From Acinetobacter pittii (GTDB lineage Bacteria > Pseudomonadota > Gammaproteobacteria > Pseudomonadales > Moraxellaceae): 64,000 nucleotides of DNA. The notes under the pieces are model-generated. The model searched no databases. It saw nothing but the letters and a program-made list of their open reading frames with translations, and had not been told where the DNA came from. The stretch is from the NCBI RefSeq assembly GCF_034067285.1, contig NZ_CP139286.1, positions 3,410,001 through 3,474,000 of the forward strand. The letters run 5' to 3'. The first letter of the stretch is position 1. Each line of letters begins with the position of its first letter. The position numbers and the translations under genes are program-made. Shown one piece after another: positions 47,618 through 56,205 of this stretch.

Positions 47618-49105
47618 ATGTCTTTTTCTAAAATTTATACACGGGGACTTTTGGGTTTACATGCACCTCTAATTGAAGTTGAGGTACATGTGAGTCAAGG
47701 CTTACCTTCTCTTACCATTGTCGGGCTAGCAGAGGCGGCAGTAAGAGAAAGTAAAGACCGCGTTCGCTCAGCCATTATTAATAGTGGATTCCAATTTCCG
47801 ACTAAACGGCTAACCATTAATCTTGCGCCAGCAGATTTGCCCAAAGATGGTTCACGTCTAGATTTACCAATTGCCGTAGGCATTTTAATTGCATCTGGTC
47901 AGCTCCCAGAAAACTGTGCCGAAGATTTTGAATTAATTGGTGAATTAGCGCTGGATGGTCACGTAAGACCAGTGTCAGGCACGTTAACTTTGGCCATGGC
48001 ATGCCAACAGGCCAAGCATAAAATGCTTTTACCCCTCGATAATAGTCAGGATATTAACCATTTACCGAATCTTGAATGTTATCCAGTGAGTCACTTAAAA
48101 GAAGTTTGTGAACATTTTCTGGGCACGAAATCTCTATCTTCGGTTGAACCTGCAACTGCCTCAAACCAAATGCCTTATAAATTTGATCTGGCAGATGTAA
48201 AAGGTCAGTTGCGCCCACGTCGTGCACTAGAAATAGCCGCCGCAGGAGGACATTCGCTGCTCTTTAAAGGACCACCAGGCACTGGTAAGACTTTACTCGC
48301 TTCAAGGCTCCCTTCAATTTTGCCACCTCTTTCTAATCAAGAAACACTTGAAGTTGCGAGTATTTATTCTATTTCCAATACACCGCATACGTTTGGCCAA
48401 CGGCCATTTCGAGCGCCCCATCATACAGCATCAGCGATTGCACTTGTTGGGGGCGGATCTCATCCTAAACCAGGTGAAATTACCTTATCTCACTTAGGGG
48501 TTTTGTTTTTAGATGAACTTCCTGAGTTTGACAGAAAAGTGCTAGAAGTCTTACGTCAGCCACTTGAGTCAAAAGAAATCATTATTTCACGAGCAGCTCG
48601 GCAAATTACCTACCCTGCAAACTTTCAGCTCATTGCAGCGATGAACCCCTGCCCATGTGGTTATGCATTTAATCAAGATAGTCGTTGTCAATGTTCTCCT
48701 GAGAGTATTAAACGTTATCAAAACCGTATATCGGGACCATTACTCGACCGTATCGATTTACATATTGATGTACCGCCATTAAAAGCTCAAGAACTGCAAG
48801 ATCCAACCCCTGCCGAAGACTCCAGCAGTGTTCGACAACGTGTGATTTCTGCTTATGAACAACAAATGCAAAGACAGGATTGTTTAAATCAGGCGCTCTC
48901 ACCAAAACAACTTGAGCAATATGCTGTTCTCGATAGTACTTCACAGCGAATGATTGAAATGGCTCAGCAACGTTTAAATTTATCGGCTCGTGCTTATCAT
49001 CGTGTTTTACGAGTAGCGCGGACCATTGCAGATTTAGCTCAAAGTGAGGTTATTCAAAGTCCGCACCTTACAGAGGCACTCTCTTATCGAGGCAATCATT
49101 CTTAA
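47618..49105 (+). CDS. comM: ComM/YifB-family AAA+ ATPase, intact
   Basis: A 495-residue Mg-chelatase-like helicase that promotes branch migration during natural transformation. The N-terminal ChlI/Lon-type domain covers about 1-170. Walker A is GPPGTGKT at about residue 220, Walker B LFLDELPEFDR. A zinc-like CPCGY...CQC segment and a C-terminal Mg-chelatase lid follow. In A. baumannii this gene is the well-known insertion site of AbaR resistance islands; here the frame is continuous, so no island is present. A terminator follows at 49108-49141. Confidence 0.96.
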   Translation: MSFSKIYTRGLLGLHAPLIEVEVHVSQGLPSLTIVGLAEAAVRESKDRVRSAIINSGFQFPTKRLTINLAPADLPKDGSRLDLPIAVGILIASGQLPENCAEDFELIGELALDGHVRPVSGTLTLAMACQQAKHKMLLPLDNSQDINHLPNLECYPVSHLKEVCEHFLGTKSLSSVEPATASNQMPYKFDLADVKGQLRPRRALEIAAAGGHSLLFKGPPGTGKTLLASRLPSILPPLSNQETLEVASIYSISNTPHTFGQRPFRAPHHTASAIALVGGGSHPKPGEITLSHLGVLFLDELPEFDRKVLEVLRQPLESKEIIISRAARQITYPANFQLIAAMNPCPCGYAFNQDSRCQCSPESIKRYQNRISGPLLDRIDLHIDVPPLKAQELQDPTPAEDSSSVRQRVISAYEQQMQRQDCLNQALSPKQLEQYAVLDSTSQRMIEMAQQRLNLSARAYHRVLRVARTIADLAQSEVIQSPHLTEALSYRGNHS

Positions 49106-49107
49106 AA

Positions 49108-49141
49108 CGGAACAGCGGATTATAAGTCCGCTGTTCTTTTA
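49108..49141 (+). terminator. comM terminator overlapping the MocR gene end
   Basis: GAACAGCGGA (49110-49119) and TCCGCTGTTC (49127-49136) form a 10-bp stem, loop TTATAAG, then CTTTTAT. The right half encodes the last residues and stop of the convergent regulator. Confidence 0.85.
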
Positions 49142-50553
49142 TTAAGAGCGTCATTTAAGGCCTCGATTAAAGAAGTAATTTCCTGCTCTGATAAAGCTGC
49201 AAAACCAAAGCGGATACAACGATTAGAAGACTCGATTTGTTTAAACTTATGCTCTGTATCAATGTTGATTTCTTTTAATTTTATGAGCTGTTCCTGAGTA
49301 AATGGTTTCTGGAATTTTACCCATAAAGCCATTCCACCCGCAGGCGGTTGTATCTGAATACTCTCTGCAAAAACTCTTTGAAACTCAGCTAATGCATGGT
49401 CACGGCGTAACTGATAAATCTTTTTCATTTTGCGGATGTGTCTTTTAATTTCACCCCGTTGCATTAAATCTGCTAAAGCAAGTTCAGTAATGTTATTACC
49501 TTGTCGATCAATCAATAAAATATCTTCAGTAATCGATTGGATTACTGATGACGATGCCACAATGTAACCCAAGCGTATACCGGGTGCAAAAACTTTAGAC
49601 AATGAACCAACATGAATGACTAATTCAGAATGAGGCAAACTCGCTAAGGGTGGCATAGGCCGACTGTCATAGTGGAATTCATGATCATAGTCATCCTCAA
49701 TAATATAAAAACCCCATTTTTTTGAAAGCTCTAAGAGTTGAAGACGGCGGTTCATTGCCATGGTAACAGTTGTGGGATATTGATGATGCGGAGTTGTATA
49801 AATGGCAGCAACTGAGTGCTCTTGTAAAATCCGTTCCATATCGTCAATAACAATACCCTGTTCATCTAATTTGACAGAAACCACTTGAAAGCCATTTGAC
49901 TGAAAAGCTTTAAAAGCAGATGGATAATACAACTCTTCAACAACAATCACGCCTTGCCGATTGGGTAATGCACGTGAGGCTAGAAAAATTCCCATCTGGC
50001 TACCACGTACAATACAAATCTCATCATCGGCAACATTCATAAAACGCTCCATCGACAACATTTGTTGTAAAGCCAGCCTTAACTCAGCCATACCTCGTGG
50101 GTCACCATAGCCCATGTATTGGTTTTGCGTAATTTTAATGAGTGCGTGCCGATAGGCCCTCGAAAATAATTCATAGGGAATAAGCCTCGGATCTGGCACA
50201 CCATCGTTATGGGGCTGCTGGGCAACTTGTTGAATTATTGGTTTATCACTAACTTTTCGAACAGATCCTGATTTTATTTGAAGCTTTTTTTCCGGTAAAA
50301 CATCTGCCACAAATGTGCCTTTTCGAGGCCGAGTCACAAGCCAACCTTGTGCTTCCAATTCTTCATAGACTGCTTGTACCGTTTTTCGATTAATTCCCAA
50401 TTCTTTTGAAAGGCTACGAGACCCTGGCAGCATAGTGCCCTGTACTAAACGGCCACTTAAAATTTCCTGACTAATCAAGTTGGTCAGTTTTAGAAAAACT
50501 GTCTTTTCTTCTCTTTCATCAATACGGAAATGTACTTGCCAAGGTCTTAGCAT
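49120..50553 (-). CDS. MocR/PdxR-type GntR-aminotransferase regulator
   Basis: A 477-residue MocR-subfamily regulator. The winged helix is at about 15-85 (LSGRLVQGTMLPGSRSLSKELG, INRKTVQAVYEELEAQGW). An aminotransferase-like class I fold runs from about 125 to the end, with the PLP Lys in HVGSLSKVFAPGIRLGYIV and EDDYDHEF. PLP or a PLP-amino acid adduct is the usual effector. It diverges from the aldolase/lyase operon; CTGGA repeats lie in the shared gap. It could be PdxR, but no pdxST genes lie here, so control of its neighbours is more likely. Confidence 0.92.
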   Translation of the reverse strand: MLRPWQVHFRIDEREEKTVFLKLTNLISQEILSGRLVQGTMLPGSRSLSKELGINRKTVQAVYEELEAQGWLVTRPRKGTFVADVLPEKKLQIKSGSVRKVSDKPIIQQVAQQPHNDGVPDPRLIPYELFSRAYRHALIKITQNQYMGYGDPRGMAELRLALQQMLSMERFMNVADDEICIVRGSQMGIFLASRALPNRQGVIVVEELYYPSAFKAFQSNGFQVVSVKLDEQGIVIDDMERILQEHSVAAIYTTPHHQYPTTVTMAMNRRLQLLELSKKWGFYIIEDDYDHEFHYDSRPMPPLASLPHSELVIHVGSLSKVFAPGIRLGYIVASSSVIQSITEDILLIDRQGNNITELALADLMQRGEIKRHIRKMKKIYQLRRDHALAEFQRVFAESIQIQPPAGGMALWVKFQKPFTQEQLIKLKEINIDTEHKFKQIESSNRCIRFGFAALSEQEITSLIEALNDALNKRTADL

Positions 50554-50564
50554 ATTTGCCCCAT

Positions 50565-50611
50565 CTGGACCATATAACTTATAAAAACTGGATGTATTGA
50601 TTCATCCAGTT
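50565..50611. promoter_or_regulatory. Putative MocR operator (CTGGA repeats)
   Basis: A perfect inverted repeat AACTGGATG (50586-50594) and CATCCAGTT (50603-50611), 8 bp apart, plus a further direct CTGGAC at 50565-50570, 23 bp upstream of the next CTGGAT. The direct-plus-inverted arrangement is typical of MocR-family sites. It lies 12 bp from the regulator start and 54 bp before the aldolase start. Confidence 0.6.
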
Positions 50612-50664
50612 GTTTTCTATTCTGCCTTCACCTACTTAATTTGGTCAATTGGACTGGAGAAGAG

Positions 50665-51441
50665 ATGAAGACTGCTTCTGTAAACAAACACGACTTGATG
50701 CAACACGCACAACAAGACATGCAAAAGTGGATTAGCGACTCAGACTTAACTGATCGTCAAAAGCTTGCACTCACTTGTCGTATTTTATTTGACCATGGCC
50801 ATGATGCTGGTTTAGCAGGCCAAATTACTTGCCGTAGTGAAAATAAAGATTCCTTTATTACCCAACGTTTCGGTTTAGGTTTTGATGAAATTACTGCTTC
50901 AAACTTACTTGAGGTGAATCAAGACTTAGAACCCGTCAATCAAGAAGGAATGGCCAACCCAGCCAACCGTTTTCACACATGGATTTATAAAGAGCACCCA
51001 GAGGTGAACTGCATTATCCATACGCATCCGACTCATGTAGCTGCACTGTCGATGCTTCAGATTCCACTCATGATTTCTCAAATGGATGTTTGTGCACTCT
51101 ATGAAGATTGCTCTTTTGTAGGCCATTGGCCAGGTGTTCCTGTAGGTAACGAAGAAGGCATTTTAATTTCTTCTGCTCTGGGTAAAAACCGTGCTGTTTT
51201 GTTATCTCACCATGGTCAACTGGTCACAGGAAAAACTATTGAAGAAGCATGTAACTTGGCTCTTTTAATTGAACGCGCAGCTCAACTGCAACTATTAGCC
51301 ATGTCTGCTGGGCAAATTCAGCCGATCCCACACGATTTAGCAACAGAAGCTCATGACTGGGTATCTACCGATAAGCGTAACAAAGTGAACTTTGCTTACT
51401 ACGCACGTAAAGCTTTGAAAAAACATTCTGACTGTATTTAA
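50665..51441 (+). CDS. Class II aldolase/adducin-family protein
   Basis: A 258-residue zinc-dependent aldolase or decarboxylase of the AraD/fuculose-phosphate aldolase fold. The zinc His are seen in CIIHTHPTHV and in LLSHHGQLVTG. The reaction is unknown. The start at 50665 follows GGAG by 6-7 nt; a longer in-frame start at 50641 is less likely. It is the first gene of a two-gene operon with a DapA-family lyase 15 bp downstream. It is divergent from a MocR regulator, suggesting catabolism of a specific organic acid or amino-acid derivative. Confidence 0.88.
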   Translation: MKTASVNKHDLMQHAQQDMQKWISDSDLTDRQKLALTCRILFDHGHDAGLAGQITCRSENKDSFITQRFGLGFDEITASNLLEVNQDLEPVNQEGMANPANRFHTWIYKEHPEVNCIIHTHPTHVAALSMLQIPLMISQMDVCALYEDCSFVGHWPGVPVGNEEGILISSALGKNRAVLLSHHGQLVTGKTIEEACNLALLIERAAQLQLLAMSAGQIQPIPHDLATEAHDWVSTDKRNKVNFAYYARKALKKHSDCI

Positions 51442-51456
51442 AAAGAGACTTCGACC

Positions 51457-52335
51457 ATGAAACTAAACGGCATTATTGGCTACCCGGTTACTCCATTTTC
51501 TGATGACAACACCATTAACCTTCCTGTCCTAAAGCAAATGCTGGATTTGCTTATTGAAAACGGTTGCGATGCAATTGCGCCTCTAGGCAGTACTGGCGAA
51601 AGCGCTTATCTTGAATGGGATGAGTGGTGTTTAGTCGCTAAGACTTCAATTGAAAGCATTAATAAACGCCTACCTGTCATTATTGGGATTTCAGAACTCA
51701 CGACCGATCAAGCCATCAAAAAGGCGCAGATCGCTCAAAGCTATGGTGCAGATGCACTTATGGTCATTCCCGTATCGTACTGGAAGCTCACAGATCAAGA
51801 AATTTTTGAATATTACCAAGCGATTGCTCAAGCAACGACTTTACCGATTATGATTTATAACAACCCTGCAACTAGCGGTGTTGATATGTCAACAGAGCTA
51901 ATTGTGCGTATGTTTAATAACATTGCAAATATTATGATGGTAAAAGAAAGTAGCGGCGATATTCAGCGTATGCATAAAATTTATGAATTATCAAAAGGAG
52001 AACTTCCGTTTTATAACGGCTGTAACCCTTTAGCTTTAGAAGCTCTATGTGCTGGGGCAAGCGGTTGGTGTACGGCTGCACCAAACCTGTTAGGTAAACG
52101 ACCTCAACAGCTTATTGAATATGTAAAAAATGGAGAATTAGAACAAGCCCAGAAGTCATTTTATCAGCAGCTTCCTCTACTACGCTTTATTGTAACTGGT
52201 GGTTTACCCAAAACGATTAAAGCAGGTTTACAACTAAAAGGTATCGCTGCGGGGGCACCACGCAAGCCTCTGTCCAAAGCCTCGGATATTGAGCTTAGCC
52301 AATTAAAACAGCTAATTTCGGAAATAGAAAACTAA
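51457..52335 (+). CDS. DapA-family lyase/aldolase, not true DapA
   Basis: A 292-residue TIM-barrel class I lyase. The Schiff-base Lys is in MMVKESSGD, the Tyr in IMIYNNPATSG, and the GSTGES loop replaces the usual GTTGE. True dihydrodipicolinate synthase has YNVPGRT, whose Arg holds the substrate carboxylate; here this reads YNNPATSG, so the Arg is missing. A keto-acid aldolase or dehydratase role, as in other members of the family, is more likely. Co-transcribed with the class II aldolase. Confidence 0.85.
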   Translation: MKLNGIIGYPVTPFSDDNTINLPVLKQMLDLLIENGCDAIAPLGSTGESAYLEWDEWCLVAKTSIESINKRLPVIIGISELTTDQAIKKAQIAQSYGADALMVIPVSYWKLTDQEIFEYYQAIAQATTLPIMIYNNPATSGVDMSTELIVRMFNNIANIMMVKESSGDIQRMHKIYELSKGELPFYNGCNPLALEALCAGASGWCTAAPNLLGKRPQQLIEYVKNGELEQAQKSFYQQLPLLRFIVTGGLPKTIKAGLQLKGIAAGAPRKPLSKASDIELSQLKQLISEIEN

Positions 52336-52366
52336 TAAAAAAGCGGGTTTATTTACCCGCTTTTTA
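52336..52366. terminator. Bidirectional terminator after the DapA-like gene
   Basis: AAAAGCGGGT (52339-52348) and ACCCGCTTTT (52355-52364), loop TTATTT, runs on both sides; also serves the convergent porin gene. Confidence 0.93.
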
Positions 52367-52377
52367 TAACTCAAAAC

Positions 52378-53190
52378 TTAGAATGTTTTAGTCAAACTAA
52401 ATACTAAACCTGTGTCATAAGGTTTTTTCTGAGCATCAGTCATACCAGAAGTACTAATATCTGTACCAACTACATCTAGCTCAGCAACAATACCCAAAAT
52501 GTTATAGTTTACGCCGACCTTATAATCGATATAGCTATCGTCTTCACCTGGTCCGCCCGCAACGACAAGTAAAGAGTCTTTGTTTTTGAGTTTGTTATAA
52601 CCAACTGAAGCAAGTCCAGTAAATCCTGTGTCTGCAATTGGTGCTGAGTACCCAACGTTAAAATACCAGAACTCGTCAGAATGGCCCCAGTAATCGTTAG
52701 AGTAATTCACACCGGCACTAAGTGTATCACCTTTAAATAAAGAGTCTGCAAACGTTAATTTTCCATAAAACTCGGTAAAGTCAAAACCAGTATCACCATT
52801 GTATGGGTTAGTAAATTTTGAGTCAGAGCCAATGTAACCATAACGGATCACACCAACATCATAAGTTGGCGCAAGTGTGTCTGACAATTTTAAGGTGTTG
52901 GTATAACCTAAAGAAATATCAGTTTCAGTTGAAACACCCGGTGTATTAAAGTCAACACTTGAACCCCAAAGCGCAACATAAGCACCTGACTTATGAGAAA
53001 AAGTAAAACCACCTTGAATGGCTGGGTTATTTGATGATTGTGTCACACCACGGAAGCGATAGTCTGTGGTCGCTGCCACACTACCTGTTGCCGTGATTCC
53101 ATAAAAAGATGGTGCATCTTCAGCCATAGCCATGGTTGAACTTGCTGCAAAAATACTAAGACTCACGGCCTTAAGTGCAAATTTCATCAT
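52378..53190 (-). CDS. TorF-family putative porin
   Basis: A 270-residue outer-membrane beta-barrel with a signal peptide (MMKFALKAVSLSIFAASSTMAMA). The mature start reads TATGSVAATTDYRFRGVTQSS, the hallmark of the TorF/Gcw_chp family (SDYRFRG). The chain ends in Phe (SLTKTF), as outer-membrane barrels do. I start at ATG 53190, with GGAG 6 nt upstream, and not at the longer in-frame TTG-type start at 53277. The transported substrate is unknown. It lies beside the MocR-controlled operon and an OprD porin, but links are not proven. Confidence 0.87.
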   Translation of the reverse strand: MMKFALKAVSLSIFAASSTMAMAEDAPSFYGITATGSVAATTDYRFRGVTQSSNNPAIQGGFTFSHKSGAYVALWGSSVDFNTPGVSTETDISLGYTNTLKLSDTLAPTYDVGVIRYGYIGSDSKFTNPYNGDTGFDFTEFYGKLTFADSLFKGDTLSAGVNYSNDYWGHSDEFWYFNVGYSAPIADTGFTGLASVGYNKLKNKDSLLVVAGGPGEDDSYIDYKVGVNYNILGIVAELDVVGTDISTSGMTDAQKKPYDTGLVFSLTKTF

Positions 53191-54151
53191 TTTGATCTCC
53201 CCCACAATGAATGCACGATTTATATGAATTAACAAATTGTGTTGGTTAAGCTTTAGCAATTGCTGTGCCAATTCCATATTTGCTATCGATGCACTTCATT
53301 AATTTTGAGATCAGATTTATTCTACAATTAAATTTCCGTTTATTTTTCATTAAAATATATTAATAAAAAACAATAAATTAAAAATAAAATTCTTGTTGTA
53401 TTAAAAATAATAAATATACGAAAACCCCTTATCGGAAACTCATTACCGAGATGAGAAGTGTTCATGTGATTGATGTAAATTCTCTATTTAAACCTAGAGC
53501 CGAGCTATAAAAACTCCGTAAATTTTTAAAGACAGTGCTTATATGGTCTGTGAGTGAGCATTTCTACTCGTTAGATTTTTTTATTTATTTTCTAATTTAA
53601 AACAATGAACCATATTGGGTCTTTTTTAAACAATATTTTGAGAAAAAATAATAATGCACAAAATCCAAGCAATCTAGCGCACTAAATATGACCAACCCAA
53701 CGATATTCTGTCGGCCTACTATAGTGATCTATTTTCATACACTTTTATTTTCAAATAATGTTATAAAGTAACAATTTAGCTATTCTTTAAAATAAATTGC
53801 TGTAAAAAGCTGCTTACAAGAAGATTAAAAAGTAAACATATCCAACAAAAAAGCGCAAAAAATGAACACAAAAATCAACTTTTTTTTAGCCTATTAATAA
53901 AAAATAAATGGTAAAAATCCACTAAAAAATAAATTACTTTTTTTATTTTAAACAATATATTAAGTGTAAAAATCTGGCTATAAAACTACTAAGCAACCCC
54001 TAACACATTAATTAAATCCTGCATAGCATATATAAAATAAAATGAACAAAAATATATCTTTTTTATAGATTACTTATACAATTGATGGAAATCCTAGGCC
54101 CTGAACAATAACAAGGCACAGGATTTATCGTTTTTATGAGGTTCTTTAAAT
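53191..54151. other. Long A+T-rich intergenic region, no gene seen
   Basis: About 960 bp between two divergent porin genes, much more A+T-rich than its surroundings, with many A and T runs. I find no open reading frame worth calling, no tRNA and no insertion-sequence ends. Short repeats such as CTCAT/ATGAG near 53440-53455 are weak. It must contain the promoters of both porins. The right end holds the OprD leader hairpin. Silencing by an H-NS-type protein is possible from composition alone. Confidence 0.6.
54089..54126 (+). promoter_or_regulatory. OprD leader hairpin with AAN-repeat loop
   Basis: AAATCCT (54089-54095) and AGGATTT (54120-54126) with inner GCC (54098-54100) and GGC (54115-54117) form a stem. 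Its 14-nt loop contains AACAATAACAA (54104-54114), the AAN-repeat (CA motif) bound by Hfq/Crc in pseudomonads. A possible -10 TACAAT (54077-54082) would start transcription at or just before the hairpin. It ends 25 nt before the oprD ATG. Confidence 0.5.
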
Positions 54152-55447
54152 ATGCTAAAAGCACAAAAACTTACATTAGCAGTTCTCATTTCTGCGGCAA
54201 TAATTTCCTCAGCTCAGGCAAGCGAGCAAAGTGAGGCAAAAGGATTTGTTGAAGATGCGAACGGTTCTATTCTCTTCCGTACAGGTTACATCAGCCGTGA
54301 CAAAAAAAATGGCGTAGATGACACCAGTTCATTTGCTCAAACAGCAATCGTTACGCTAGATTCTGGCTTTACCCCTGGTATTGTTGGTTTCGGTGTTGGT
54401 GTTGTTGGTGATGGTTCATTTAAAATCGGCGACAATAATAACGCTGGTAATAACATGATTCCACGCGAAACATTGAACGGTAAAGAAAACTCTGGTGATA
54501 CTTATGATCACTGGGCTCGTGGTGGTGGTAACGTAAAAGCACGTTTCTCAAATACAACTGTACGTTATGGTACTCAAGTACTCGACCTACCTGTTCTTGC
54601 AAGTAACACAGCTCGTTTAGTACCTGAATATTTCACAGGTACATTGTTAACCAGCCATGAAATTAAAGATTTAGAAGTGATTGCTGGTAAATTCACTAAA
54701 AACCAATATTCTGATCAAGTGAACACAGATGGCCGTCGTCTTGACCGTGCAATTGTTTGGGGTGCTAAATACAAGTTTGATGATAATTTAAATGCATCTT
54801 ACTATGGCCTAGATAGTAAAGATAAACTTGAACGTCATTATGTAAATGTGAATTATAAGCAACCTCTTTCTAATGACAGCTCATTAACTTACGATTTCAG
54901 TGGTTATCATACTAAGTTCGATGAAGGTGCTTCTACTTATTCACAAACTACTGATGACCTATCTAATCGTAAGAATAATATCTGGGCAATCTCTACAGCC
55001 TATAATACTGGTCCACATAACATCATGGTTGCTTACCAACAAAACAGTGGTAATGTCGGTTATGACTATGGGGAAAATGCTGACGGTGGCCAAAGTATTT
55101 ATTTGCCAAACTCTTACCTGTCTGACTTCATCGGTAACGATGAAAAATCTGCGCAAATTCAGTACAGTCTTGATTTCGGTAAGTTAGGTGTATTACCAGG
55201 TCTAAACTGGACCACTGCATTTGTATATGGTTGGGACATCAAAGTTAAAGGTTTAACGGATGATGCTGAAGAACGTGAATTCTTTAACCAAGTAAAATAT
55301 ACAGTTCAAAGTGGCTTTGCTAAAGATGCAAGCCTTCGTATTCGTAACTCTTACTATCGTGCAAGTGATGCTTATCAAACCAATGCTTACATTGGCGATA
55401 CGAACGAATGGCGTTTATTCCTTGATATTCCTGTGAAATTATTCTAA
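54152..55447 (+). CDS. oprD: OprD-family outer membrane porin (OccAB1-like)
   Basis: A 431-residue OprD-type substrate-specific porin with a signal peptide ending SSAQA. The N-terminus GFVEDANGSILFRTGYISRDKKNG is a family hallmark, followed by an 18-strand barrel pattern ending in Phe (IPVKLF). By size and my memory of A. baumannii it corresponds to OprD/OccAB1, which admits amino acids and other small solutes and has been discussed for carbapenem entry. The ATG has GAGG 10 nt upstream. It has its own terminator and a structured leader. Confidence 0.9.
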   Translation: MLKAQKLTLAVLISAAIISSAQASEQSEAKGFVEDANGSILFRTGYISRDKKNGVDDTSSFAQTAIVTLDSGFTPGIVGFGVGVVGDGSFKIGDNNNAGNNMIPRETLNGKENSGDTYDHWARGGGNVKARFSNTTVRYGTQVLDLPVLASNTARLVPEYFTGTLLTSHEIKDLEVIAGKFTKNQYSDQVNTDGRRLDRAIVWGAKYKFDDNLNASYYGLDSKDKLERHYVNVNYKQPLSNDSSLTYDFSGYHTKFDEGASTYSQTTDDLSNRKNNIWAISTAYNTGPHNIMVAYQQNSGNVGYDYGENADGGQSIYLPNSYLSDFIGNDEKSAQIQYSLDFGKLGVLPGLNWTTAFVYGWDIKVKGLTDDAEEREFFNQVKYTVQSGFAKDASLRIRNSYYRASDAYQTNAYIGDTNEWRLFLDIPVKLF

Positions 55448-55467
55448 TTCACATATCTATCAAGCAT

Positions 55468-55505
55468 AAAAAAACCTACGTCTGGCAACAGAGGTAGGTT
55501 TTTTA
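55468..55505 (+). terminator. Terminator of oprD
   Basis: AAAAACCTAC and GTAGGTTTTT flank TCTG-GCAA-CAGA in one extended stem (55470-55503). Confidence 0.93.
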
Positions 55506-55553
55506 TCAAGCTCAGAATATCAACTGAGAAATTCTGAGCTTATAAATTAAAGC

Positions 55554-56078
55554 TTATTTAGCAGCTTCAATTGCTTTTAATACTTCTGCTTTAGCAACAT
55601 CAGCACCTTCCCAACCACTGATTTTTACCCATTTACCAGGTTCTAAATCTTTATAGTGACTGAAGAAATGCTCAACTTGGCTAATCAATAACGGAGGAAG
55701 ATCTGTATATTCTTTCACGTCTTTATAAAGTGGAGATAATTTTTCGTGTGGAACAGCGATTAATTTCGCATCAATACCACCGTCATCTTCCATGTTTAAT
55801 TTACCCACTGGACGGCAACGAATTACAGAGCCAGCAGCAACAGGATGTGGAGTTACAACAAGTACGTCTAACGGGTCGCCATCTTCAGACAAAGTATTTG
55901 GAACATAACCATAGTTCGCTGGGTAGAACATTGCTGTACCCATAAAACGGTCTACAAACAATGCATCAGAATCTTTGTCGATTTCATATTTAATTGGTGC
56001 TGCATTTGCAGGAATTTCAATGATGACATAGATGTCATTTGGTGCATCTTTACCTGCTGGGATATTGCTGTAACTCAT
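55554..56078 (-). CDS. ppa: Inorganic pyrophosphatase (family I)
   Basis: A 174-residue cytoplasmic enzyme that hydrolyses pyrophosphate and drives biosynthetic reactions. The signature [12 protein letters not shown] (D-x-D-P-x-D) binds the catalytic Mg. Y-G-Y-V-P-N and KYEIDKDSD are further family marks. It stands alone; its terminator is not obvious. Confidence 0.97.
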   Translation of the reverse strand: MSYSNIPAGKDAPNDIYVIIEIPANAAPIKYEIDKDSDALFVDRFMGTAMFYPANYGYVPNTLSEDGDPLDVLVVTPHPVAAGSVIRCRPVGKLNMEDDGGIDAKLIAVPHEKLSPLYKDVKEYTDLPPLLISQVEHFFSHYKDLEPGKWVKISGWEGADVAKAEVLKAIEAAK

Positions 56079-56205
56079 ATCAATACTCTTTCGTTATGAA
56101 GTCAGATGTAAAATCCACTCGATTATAGCGTGGATATCATCAAAATGATGCCGATTATACAATGGGCACACGCGAAAGTTGATATGAATGGTGACAGAAT
56201 GACAC

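Noticed and set aside
49120..50553. Naming the MocR regulator pdxR
   Set aside because: No pyridoxal-synthesis genes are adjacent; the divergent aldolase/lyase operon is the more likely target.
51457..52335. Call as lysine-pathway dapA
   Set aside because: The substrate-binding Arg of the YNVPGRT loop is missing and the operon partner is a class II aldolase, so only a family-level name is justified.
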